Source: Pseudomonadota bacterium (GTDB taxonomy: Bacteria; Pseudomonadota; Gammaproteobacteria; Acidiferrobacterales; Acidiferrobacteraceae). Taken from it: a stretch of DNA of 40,868 bases. This document shows positions 7,099-14,477 of the stretch, piece by piece. The DNA is taken from contig JAJYPD010000016.1 of the NCBI GenBank assembly GCA_021795715.1, positions 1 through 40,868 of the forward strand. The letters run 5' to 3'. The notes under the pieces are model-generated. The model was given only the letters and a program-made list of their open reading frames with translations. It had not been told where the DNA came from and ran no database searches. The stretch's first letter is position 1, and each line of letters opens with the position of its first letter. The position numbers and the translations under genes were made by a program.

Positions 7099-8832
7099 AT
7101 GCCGGTCCACAATGCTGATATTGCGGCGGTGTTCAGCGAGATCGCCGATCTGCTCGAAATCCAGGGCGCCAATGCGTTCCGCGTTCGTGCCTACCGTAAT
7201 GCCGCCCGTGCCGTCAACGGCTATGGCCGGGATCTCGCAAGCCTCATCGGCCGCGGTGAAGCGGTGCCCAAGCTGCCGGGGATCGGTGCGGATCTCGGGG
7301 CAAAGCTCGAAGAGATCGCGCGCACCGGCCACAGCGCTTTTCTGGACCATTTGCACAAGGACTGGCCGGCGGCGGTCACGACGCTGCTCGAAATCCCGGG
7401 TCTCGGGCCAAAGCGGGTAAAAATCCTCTACGACAATCTGCATGTGCACAGCCTGGAAGAACTGGACGCGGCGGTGCGCGGCGGACGTCTGCGCAGCCTG
7501 CCCGGATTCGGTCCCCGTACGGAAGAGAACATCCGGCAGGCCGTGGCCGCACACTGGACGAAGGCGCGCCGCTTTCGATTGGCTGTGGCAAGGCCTTATG
7601 CGGAGGCCCTGGTGGCCTACCTGCAACGGCTGCCCGGTGTGCGCCAGGTGGTCGTGGCCGGCAGTTTCCGGCGGCGCCAGGAGACGGTGGGCGACCTGGA
7701 CATCGTCGTCGCCGCGAAGCCGGGTCCGTTTGTGACCGGACGCTTTGCCGCCTATGACGAGGTGAGTGAAGTCCTCTCCAGCGGAACGACCCGCGCCAGT
7801 GTGCGCCTGCGTTGCGGCTTGCAGGTGGACTTGCGGGTGGTGGCCGAGGAAAGCCTGGGCGCTGCGCTGCACTATTTCACCGGCGCCAAGGCCCATAGCA
7901 TCGCTCTGCGGCGGCTGGCCCAGGCGCAAGGTCTGAAGATCAACGAGTACGGTGTCTTTCGAGGCAGGCGGCGTATCGCCGGCGCCACCGAGGAGTCGGT
8001 CTACGCGGCGGTGGGTCTCCCTTATATTCCGCCGGAACTGCGCGAAAACCGCGGAGAGATCGAAGCGGCGCGTGCTGGAACGCTGCCCGTGCTGGTAGAG
8101 CGGCGCGATCTGCGCGGCGATTTGCACAGCCATACGACGCAAAGCGACGGACGCGGCAGTCTCGAGGACATGGCGCGCGCAGCGCAAACGCAGGGACTGC
8201 GTTATCTTGCCATCACCGATCATTCACCACATTTGTCCGTGGCGCACGGACTGGACCCGCTACGGCTTGCGCAGCAGGGGGTTGCCATCGACGCGTGGAA
8301 TGCCGCGCATCCGGAGATCACTCTGCTAAAGGGGATCGAGGTCGACATTCTCGAAGACGGGGGCCTGGATCTGCCTGATACCGCCTTGCAGCCCCTGGAT
8401 GTCGTCGTCGGTGCGGTGCACAGTCATTTCCATCTGTCGCGCGCGCAACAGACCGAACGCATCCTGCGGGCTTTGGATCATCCTTATCTCACGCTGCTTG
8501 CCCATCCCACCGGCCGCCTGATCGGCTCGCGCGAGGCCTACGACGTGGATATGGCGCGCATCATCCGCAAGGCGCGCGCATGCGGCTGCCACCTCGAACT
8601 CAATGCGCAGCCCGAACGCCTCGATCTCGCCGACATCCACTGCCAGATGGCGCGTGCCGAGGGTGTCCTTGTAAGCATCAATTCCGATGCGCATGCCGGG
8701 ACGGATTTTGGTTTTCTGGAGTACGGCACCGATCAGGCCCGGCGTGGCTGGCTGGAGCGGGGGCATGTGCTCAACACCCGGGGGCTCGCCGAACTGAGGC
8801 CGTTGTTGCGGCGCGACCGGGATCTCTCCTGA
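7099..8832 (+). CDS. polX: DNA polymerase X family protein with PHP domain
   Basis: A 577-residue protein of the usual bacterial PolX length. A helix-hairpin-helix region (residues about 1-140, with PGIGADLGAKLEEI and IPGLGPKRV) binds DNA. The nucleotidyltransferase core follows, with GSFRRRQETVGDLDIV near residue 188 (two catalytic Asp) and QVDLRVV near 243 (third Asp). The C-terminal PHP domain (from about 341) keeps its metal ligands in DLHSHTTQSDG, ITDHS, KGIEVDI, AVHSH, LAHPTGR and SINSDAHAG. The family fills short gaps in base-excision repair; PHP gives 3'-5' exonuclease or AP-endonuclease activity. The start at 7099 has AAGGAGAG at 7087-7094. It is preceded by 142 bp with no gene and followed by a long intergenic space, so it is probably monocistronic. 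Confidence 0.93.
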   Translation: MPVHNADIAAVFSEIADLLEIQGANAFRVRAYRNAARAVNGYGRDLASLIGRGEAVPKLPGIGADLGAKLEEIARTGHSAFLDHLHKDWPAAVTTLLEIPGLGPKRVKILYDNLHVHSLEELDAAVRGGRLRSLPGFGPRTEENIRQAVAAHWTKARRFRLAVARPYAEALVAYLQRLPGVRQVVVAGSFRRRQETVGDLDIVVAAKPGPFVTGRFAAYDEVSEVLSSGTTRASVRLRCGLQVDLRVVAEESLGAALHYFTGAKAHSIALRRLAQAQGLKINEYGVFRGRRRIAGATEESVYAAVGLPYIPPELRENRGEIEAARAGTLPVLVERRDLRGDLHSHTTQSDGRGSLEDMARAAQTQGLRYLAITDHSPHLSVAHGLDPLRLAQQGVAIDAWNAAHPEITLLKGIEVDILEDGGLDLPDTALQPLDVVVGAVHSHFHLSRAQQTERILRALDHPYLTLLAHPTGRLIGSREAYDVDMARIIRKARACGCHLELNAQPERLDLADIHCQMARAEGVLVSINSDAHAGTDFGFLEYGTDQARRGWLERGHVLNTRGLAELRPLLRRDRDLS

Positions 8833-9258
8833 TGCGCGCCGCCCGCGGCACCCTGAACGCCTTGAAAGGCCTCATCGAATCCCGCGCCGGATACCGCCGG
8901 CCCCACGGGGGTCATGGACCGGACAGGTGGCGCGCACGCATCCCGGCGGGGGCCGGAAGGTGCTTGGCGTCTTGCATCGGGTGGCAGGGACTGAAGGGGT
9001 TTCCAGGCGGCAGGTACTCGCCAGATTAGGGCGGTGCACGGCCCTCTTTCCCGGGTCTGGCGCTTGACGTGCATCAAGCGCCCGGTTTTGTCCGCGTGCT
9101 ATGGATAAGCACATGAGAAAATAATAAAAGGCAGGTGCTGCGTTGCATCTTTTGCGGATGTCCGGCAGGGGGTCTGCGCGCGCCGGTCACGGGCGTGGTC
9201 TTGGGGACGGCAAGGCACATGGGCCTTGATGACCCGGGACATTTCGAAGGGGGGCATC
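8833..9258. other. 426-bp intergenic region carrying an FNR-type promoter
   Basis: No protein gene is supported here. The first 220 bp are GC-rich with no motif I recognise. The last 200 bp hold a palindromic FNR/CRP-like box and a -10-like element (described separately), then an A-rich stretch (about 9113-9130) and the leader of the next gene. Confidence 0.5.
9064..9105 (+). promoter_or_regulatory. FNR/CRP-superfamily box with class II promoter geometry
   Basis: TTGACGTGCATCAA at 9064-9077 matches the FNR/Anr consensus TTGAT-N4-ATCAA at nine of ten positions. A -10-like TATGGA lies at 9100-9105. A start site 6-7 bp further on (about 9112) puts the centre of the box at -41.5, the standard spacing for class II activation by FNR or CRP. 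The next gene is the GGDEF-like membrane protein at 9259, so its transcription may respond to oxygen, NO or another signal sensed by a CRP/FNR regulator. Confidence 0.5.
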
Positions 9259-10458
9259 ATGAGTGCAGTACAGTCATCGCGAGGCATGGGTTTTCTGCGG
9301 GAAGTGTTCGCCCTGGAGCCTCACGAGGGAATAGGCGTTCTTCTCCACGGATCGTTTCCACAATTCTTCGAACACAACCGGATGCGTCTCGTTCTGGCGC
9401 GCACGCAGGCCATCGCGCTGCTTTTTGCCGTGCTCGTGCCGCTGTGGATCTTCGTCGACATGCAGGTGTTCCCCTACGAGATGTGGGCACGCCTGGCGGT
9501 CGGGCGCGTCGTGGTGTCGATCGCCTTCAATGTGCTGGCGATCTATGCCGGGCGGGTGACGGCGCGCGCCACGCGGGGTCAGGGCTACGGGTCTCTGGCC
9601 GTACTGTTTCTGATCCCCTCCCTGTTCTTTCTGCTGGTTTTGTCCCAGCCGGTTCTGGCGATGGCGTCCGGTAGTCGCCTGGGAGAATTGGGCGGCGCGG
9701 TGCCGGCGCTTTACATCCTGCTGCCGTTGATGTTCGTTGGCGGCATCAGCCTGTTCCCGCTGACTGTCATGGAAAGCGCGATGGTGGTGGTGCCGCTGCT
9801 TGCGGTGACGGCGGCGCTGCTTTTGCGCAGCACCAAGCTTCTGGCTGGCATGAGCGGTCTTGCGGTGCTGTGGGTTGCCGCGCTGATCGGTGTGGTGGGC
9901 ATGCTGGCGGCCGCCAGCCAGCTGCAGTTTTTGCGCGAATCCTTTCAGTACAAGACGCGCGACCGGGCGACCGGATTACTGAGCCGCGCCGGAGGTGAGC
10001 AGTGGCTTGAGTATGCCGCCGCCTCGCTGGCCGCCGATGCCCCGCTGACATTGTGCCTGCTCGGATTCGACGATGCGGAGCTGTTGTTTGCCAAGGGTAT
10101 GCTCTCCCGGGTGGTGGCGGAGGTGCGACGGACCCTGAAGGACGGCGAAGTGGCGGTGTGGTGGGATTATGGCACTTTGGCGCTGGTGCTGCCGGGGCCC
10201 TGCGTTGACGCCGTGCAGCGCGTCATGGATGTCCAAACCGCGCTGGCGGGCATCCGCCACGCCGACGGCAGTGCGATCCAGTTCAGTGCGGGTCTGGCCG
10301 AGATGCGCCAGGATGCGCGTGACGGATCGGATCGCGTGATTCCGCTTGCCGAGTTGCGCCTGCGGCAGGCGCGCTCGGGCGGCGCGCACCGTCTGCAGGG
10401 CTGCGGACAGCAGGGCGTGGTGCTGTTTCCCGCAGACAGGGTGGTACAAAAGGCATAG
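9259..10458 (+). CDS. Membrane protein with a degenerate GGDEF-like domain
   Basis: This is a 399-residue protein. Residues about 45-225 hold roughly six hydrophobic helices (TQAIALLFAVLVPLWIFVDM, SLAVLFLIPSLFFLLVLSQP, LYILLPLMFVGGISLF). The following 150 residues keep the outline of a GGDEF domain: RDRATGLLSRAGGEQWLE in place of LTGLPNR, then LTLCLLGFDDAELLF. The signature itself is replaced by WDYGTLALVLPG near residue 302. With the GG(D/E)EF motif and the metal-binding Asp region lost, it should not make c-di-GMP. It may bind nucleotide or act as a scaffold. The start at 9259 has AAGGGGGG just upstream; earlier TTG/ATG codons at 9226-9229 are possible. It lies behind an FNR-type box. Confidence 0.75.
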   Translation: MSAVQSSRGMGFLREVFALEPHEGIGVLLHGSFPQFFEHNRMRLVLARTQAIALLFAVLVPLWIFVDMQVFPYEMWARLAVGRVVVSIAFNVLAIYAGRVTARATRGQGYGSLAVLFLIPSLFFLLVLSQPVLAMASGSRLGELGGAVPALYILLPLMFVGGISLFPLTVMESAMVVVPLLAVTAALLLRSTKLLAGMSGLAVLWVAALIGVVGMLAAASQLQFLRESFQYKTRDRATGLLSRAGGEQWLEYAAASLAADAPLTLCLLGFDDAELLFAKGMLSRVVAEVRRTLKDGEVAVWWDYGTLALVLPGPCVDAVQRVMDVQTALAGIRHADGSAIQFSAGLAEMRQDARDGSDRVIPLAELRLRQARSGGAHRLQGCGQQGVVLFPADRVVQKA

Positions 10459-10507
10459 CGCGCCTGGGGTTGCGCTGGCGCATCGCGCAGCACCTTAGCC
10501 TTTGACG

Positions 10508-11053
10508 ATGGGTGCGGATCTGTCCTATATAGCGGTATCCGAACGGAGGATGTGGTGGCACCCAGTGGACGATGAGACAGGTGAGATACGCGGATTCCTC
10601 ACCGGACGAGGGATTGGACAGACAGGGCGCGACCCGCTCCTGGCCATGTTGCGGGAACTGGCCGAGGCTTACCACGCCTTTTCCCGTTATTCCGCCGCCC
10701 ACGTCCGGCAGATGGGATTGACCCCGGCGCAATTTGATGTGATCGCGACGCTCGGCAACACGCAGGGCATGCCCCTGAGCCAGCTTGCAAAGCGAACCCT
10801 GGTCACCAAGGGGACATTGACCGGCATCATCGACCGTCTGGAGGCGAAGGGTCTCGTCCGCCGCGAGGTGCCAAGCGCAGACCGGCGCAGTTTTCGCGCG
10901 ATCTTGACGCCTGCGGGGGAGGCGCTGTTTGACCGCGTGTTTCCCGCGCACATCGATTTTCTGCGTACGCTGTTTCGGGATGGCGCAGTCGACCTGTCGC
11001 AAATCCATGCGGCGTTGCGCGTACTGCGCGAGCGCTTTAGCGGCCACGGCTGA
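10508..11053 (+). CDS. MarR-family transcriptional regulator
   Basis: A protein of up to 181 residues. The winged-helix MarR core starts near residue 40 (DPLLAMLRELAEAYHAFSRY). It contains LTPAQFDVIATLGNTQGMPL, the recognition helix region LVTKGTLTGIIDRLEAKGLV and the wing RREVPSADRRSFRAILT, where the DRR motif is typical. MarR dimers repress nearby efflux or stress genes and release DNA when they bind a ligand. The first 35-40 residues are not part of the fold, so translation may begin later. An ATG at 10550 has a purine-rich ACGGAGG directly abutting it, which is too close to be ideal. The EmrB-type exporter at 11428-12972 is convergent with it and is a natural candidate target. Confidence 0.85.
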   Translation: MGADLSYIAVSERRMWWHPVDDETGEIRGFLTGRGIGQTGRDPLLAMLRELAEAYHAFSRYSAAHVRQMGLTPAQFDVIATLGNTQGMPLSQLAKRTLVTKGTLTGIIDRLEAKGLVRREVPSADRRSFRAILTPAGEALFDRVFPAHIDFLRTLFRDGAVDLSQIHAALRVLRERFSGHG

Positions 11054-11427
11054 CACGCCGGCGCGGCACCCCGGTACCGTCGTGCGCTTTTGGCGTCGGG
11101 GCCGGGCAAAGCGGTTGGGCGATGCGGGCGCGGGAGGGCTTTGCGCATTCCGTTATTGTCCGGGCGCGCCGCCCATCCATTGGGCCTCGGTGCCGGCGGT
11201 CTCCTCTGCAGGATGCCGGCCGGTGCCGGTTCATATCCGTTCCTGTACGAAAGCCACTCGCCGCCGGGGTGCGTGATGCAGGCCTGTACCACGGCCCGCC
11301 CCCAGGGGCCGCGCCGGGGGCTGCCCTGCCTTTTTGCAGGGGCGGTGATCCGCCGGCTGCGCCATGGGCCGGTGCGCCGCAGGGAAACCCGCGGCTTTTG
11401 CGCAGGGGCGGTTGCGTCGCGGGGCCG
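11054..11427. other. 374-bp convergent intergenic region
   Basis: This lies between the converging marR-like and exporter genes and holds no supported gene. A hairpin CCCTGC-CTTTTT-GCAGGG at 11324-11341 could end transcription from one side, but no T-tract follows the stem on either strand. The 15-mer CTGCAGGATGCCGGC at 11206-11220 also occurs at 5368-5382. Confidence 0.4.
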
Positions 11428-12972
11428 TTACTCTGCGAGCATCGCCTCGGGCTGCGGGGACACCGATCGCTTTGGAGCCGGCATGAACAGGATGATCGGG
11501 ATCATCCCAAGGAAGCTCCAGAAGACGAATACGAGCGCATCGAGGATGCCGCGCATGGCCGCCTGCTGGCCCAGTACGTCGCCTACGATCGCCCATGTGC
11601 GGGGGTCAAGCGGCAGCCGGGCCGCATGCAGGAACAGGGGGGTGGCGAACTCATAGGGCGTGATGTGCCCGCCGATCTGGTTCCAGCCGACCTGCGTATA
11701 TTCCGTGATGATCGTGGAAATGATGGCGATGCCGACGGACCCGCCCAGGTTGCGCATAAGGTTGAAAAGGCCGGAGCCTTCCGCGGTTTCCTGTCTGGTG
11801 AGTGTGGAAAAGGCGATCGTGAAGATGGGGATCGATATGAGTCCGAGTCCCAGCCCGCGGATCACACCGGGCCAGATGATCCACGCCGGACTGACGGACA
11901 GGTTGTAAGACAGTGTCAGCCACGAGCCGATCGCACCCAGGGTGATGCCGGTCAGCGCGAGCACGCGCGGATTGGCGTGCCGGTTCAGCAGGCGGCCGGC
12001 AAGCCACATGGAGACCATCGCGCCCATGCCCTGCGGGGCCATCACGAGCCCCGAGGTTTGCGCCTCATAGCCCATGTGTTCCTGCAGGAAAATGGGCAGA
12101 ATGACCATGACGCCGTACAGGGCGAGACCAAAAAGGCCGATACCGATGCTGCCCAGCGCCAGCGCCTCGTTTCTGAGCAGCCGCAGGTTGACCACGGGAT
12201 TGGGCCTGTCGAGCGAGCGCAACACGAAAAGCAGCAGGAACGCCACCGCGAGGACGGTGAGCGTGACGATCGTGCGCGAACTGAACCAGTTGTCCTCGTT
12301 GCCCAGGCTCAACATCGCCTGCAAGGCGCCAAGGCCGGTTGCCATGCTGACAAAGCCCAGCCAGTCGATGGGCCGGGGCTGGGCGCTCTTGCCCCCGTCA
12401 GGCACGTGACGGATGAGCAGGGCGAGCGCCACCAGACCGACCGGCACATTGACATAAAAACACCAGCGCCAGCTCATGTCGTCGGTGATGTAGCCACCGA
12501 GTATGGGGCCTAGGATCGGACCGAGCATGATGCCCATGCCGAGTGTCGCCATGGCCACGCCGCGGCGTTCGGGCGGATAGCTCGACACCAGAATCGCCTG
12601 GCCGACCGGTACCATGGAGGCGCCGAGGGCGCCCTGCATGAAACGCCATACCACCATCTCGACAATGGAATGGGACTGGCCGGCGAGGGCAGAGCAGATG
12701 ATGAAGCCTGTGACGCTGCCGAGCATGAGCGAGCGCTGGCCGAAGCGCTCGACAAGGAGTCCGGTCATGGGTGTGACGATCACCATGGCCAGCATATAGC
12801 TCGTCAGGATCCAGGTTGCCTGATCCACGTTGGCGCGCAAGCCGCCCTGCATGTGGGGCAGCGCCACGTTGACGATGGTGGTATCGAGGACGTTCATAAT
12901 GATGCTGGCCATGACCGCAAAGGTGATGGCCAGCATGTTGAGCGACGCTGAGGACTTTTCTTTTTCGGTCAA
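11428..12972 (-). CDS. DHA2-family (EmrB/QacA-type) multidrug exporter
   Basis: A 514-residue protein with 14 predicted transmembrane helices. The family signature LDTTIVNVALPHMQGG lies in helix 1, with ATWILTSYMLAMVIVTPMTG, a loop-2-3 motif ERFGQRSLMLG, and the helix-5 antiporter motif GVAMATLGMGIMLGPILGPI. This is an inner-membrane proton-coupled drug exporter. EmrB partners with EmrA and an outer-membrane channel, but no emrA or tolC-like gene is adjacent. I place the start at TTG 12972 (MTEKEKSSASL). GAGGGGG sits 6 nt upstream of it, and a TATAAT at 13012-13017 falls inside the longer ATG-initiated frame that starts at 13050. A convergent MarR regulator lies downstream. Confidence 0.9.
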   Translation of the reverse strand: MTEKEKSSASLNMLAITFAVMASIIMNVLDTTIVNVALPHMQGGLRANVDQATWILTSYMLAMVIVTPMTGLLVERFGQRSLMLGSVTGFIICSALAGQSHSIVEMVVWRFMQGALGASMVPVGQAILVSSYPPERRGVAMATLGMGIMLGPILGPILGGYITDDMSWRWCFYVNVPVGLVALALLIRHVPDGGKSAQPRPIDWLGFVSMATGLGALQAMLSLGNEDNWFSSRTIVTLTVLAVAFLLLFVLRSLDRPNPVVNLRLLRNEALALGSIGIGLFGLALYGVMVILPIFLQEHMGYEAQTSGLVMAPQGMGAMVSMWLAGRLLNRHANPRVLALTGITLGAIGSWLTLSYNLSVSPAWIIWPGVIRGLGLGLISIPIFTIAFSTLTRQETAEGSGLFNLMRNLGGSVGIAIISTIITEYTQVGWNQIGGHITPYEFATPLFLHAARLPLDPRTWAIVGDVLGQQAAMRGILDALVFVFWSFLGMIPIILFMPAPKRSVSPQPEAMLAE

Positions 12973-12978
12973 GCCAGA

Positions 12979-13017
12979 CCCCCTCGTCAGGAGACTTCCC
13001 CGGACGCGTCCATTATA
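12979..13017 (-). promoter_or_regulatory. Exporter promoter -10 and Shine-Dalgarno that define a TTG start
   Basis: On the minus strand a perfect TATAAT (plus coordinates 13012-13017) is followed about 27 nt later by GAGGGGG (12979-12985), then TCTGGC and TTG at 12972. The -35 position has only an A-rich GAAAAT. Transcription from this -10 would begin near 13005, downstream of the ATG at 13050, so the ATG could not be used from this promoter. Confidence 0.5.
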
Positions 13018-14181
13018 AGCGCGTGCCGGGACGAATTTTCCTCGACTCATGAAAAAACACTCACTTGTTTGGGGGAAGGGGCGTCTGCTCCAGGCGGCCG
13101 CTGTGGGGCGGACATGGTCTGATCGTGCGGCCGCCCGAAGCCGCCGGCATCAACCCCGCGGCGCCGATCGGCGGATCTTGACGCCAAGGCCGGACCGCGG
13201 GCCTGTCAAAGCGGCCGCTGCCGGGGAAAACGCGTCCCGCGGAGGCTCGTAATCGGTGGCGGCTGACTTGTGCGTCCAGGTTCCCGCATCCTGGCGCAAG
13301 CGCACGAAGGCCTCCTGAAAGGGCGTGCCGGATCAGACAGAATTTGGTCATCACGCGCGGTGTGCCGCGGGCCCTGCGCCTGCGGAAAAGACAAGATCCC
13401 TTGGCGCGGCGGCACCGTCATGGGCAAGTGGTTGGTGAACACTTCCATTGCCAAACCCCGGCGGGTCGCAGGGGGGTTGCGGCTTGGCCGTTTTGCGCAG
13501 GTGTGCGCGCCTTCGTGTCTTGCCGGTCGATCTATGCGGGCGTCCGGGGCATTCGCGGCGCGCCCGGCGCACCTTAAGGGCGCAGTCTGCGTGTCTCCTG
13601 AATCCTTCGGCCAGTTCCCGCGTGAGCCCGCTTGCCGCGGCCCCGGACTTTGCCGCCGGCCGGCGTGATGATTCCGTGGGTCTTGGCCCGCGCCGCGTCT
13701 GGTACACCCGGTTTGCCAAAGTCTAAGCCGTCATCCCCGGCACACGGGCCGCCTTGGGGCAGACTCTTGCCGGGCCGCCATCTGCACCATCCGGGCCCGG
13801 ATTCGGGCGTATACGCGTGTTTTGGTCTCTTCGTCATCGCATGTCTGCGATTGGCCAGACACCGCGCGGGCAGGCGTCGGTTTTTATTGCGCCGGCGTCC
13901 GGAACGGGACAGTCCCAATGGGTGGACAGGCGCGCGGTGCGCGTGTGTTGTCAAGAGCGGTTTCGTGGCCCATTATGGGCCGCAGGCGATGGGGATTTGA
14001 TCCCGGCGGGGTGGGGTTCCCTCGGGGTGCTTGCATGCCGGCAGTCATGGATGAGCGACCCGGTCTGGTTCGGCGCGCGTCCGGATCAGGCCGGTTGGGT
14101 CACATACAGGAGATGGTGCATGGCGCATGCGGCGCAAAGCCCGGCTGCGGGACCGAACAGGCTCACGGCCTATCGGCAAAA
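13018..14181. other. 1.16-kb region with no supported protein gene
   Basis: I read all six frames here. The frames that stay open are rich in Arg, Gly, Pro and Ala, lack good starts, and match no family I know. Open frames near 14130-14260 are only translations of the antisense of the tRNA gene. No transposase remnants, tandem repeats or CRISPR units are visible. The space may hold a small RNA, a decayed gene or untranslated leader sequence; nothing in it picks one. Confidence 0.5.
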
Positions 14182-14258
14182 TGGCGCGCCCGGAGAGATT
14201 CGAACTCCCGACCACCTGGTTCGTAGCCAGGTACTCTATCCAACTGAGCTACGGGCGC
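14182..14258 (-). tRNA. tRNA-Arg (anticodon ACG)
   Basis: The complement reads as a complete 77-nt cloverleaf including an encoded CCA end. The 7-bp acceptor stem is GCGCCCG/CGGGCGC with discriminator G. The D arm begins GCTCAGTTGGATAGAG. The anticodon stem-loop is CCTGG-CTACGAA-CCAGG, with anticodon ACG. The T arm has GTTCGAATC. Anticodon ACG is deaminated to ICG by TadA and reads CGU, CGC and CGA. Transcription is leftward into the gene-free region. Confidence 0.97.
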
Positions 14259-14283
14259 CTAGCGGGATCCAAACGAAGCCGGG

Positions 14284-14312
14284 ATTGTCCCTATTGGACC
14301 TGCGGCTGTCAA
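14284..14312 (-). promoter_or_regulatory. Sigma-70 promoter of tRNA-Arg
   Basis: On the minus strand TTGACA (plus 14307-14312, consensus -35) is separated by exactly 17 bp from GACAAT (14284-14289, -10). The predicted start near 14277 leaves a 5' leader of about 19 nt before the mature tRNA end at 14258, as expected for RNase P processing. Confidence 0.75.
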
Positions 14313-14477
14313 GCTGATGAGGCGCTCGCGCAATCCAGGCAGACCATGGGGATTGCGCCGCCCGCGGAAGGCGCCCGGTGATGTGCGCGCATTGTCGGCG
14401 GGCGCGGGCCGATGCCGTGGACTTTCCGCCAATGCCCGCCTGATGGCGGCGGCGTGCCCTGTGCGGACCGAGGGTGC

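Noticed and set aside
11122-12513. A 463-codon plus-strand open frame opposite the exporter gene
   Set aside because: Its sequence is charged and repetitive (Asp/Gly/His/Arg-rich) as expected from the reverse of a membrane protein gene; no domain is visible.
13754-14381. Open frames on the plus strand giving peptides such as GEIRTPDHLVRSQVLYPTEL and RPERFELPTTWFVARYS
   Set aside because: These are the well-known spurious translations of the antisense of a tRNA gene; here they cross tRNA-Arg at 14182-14258.
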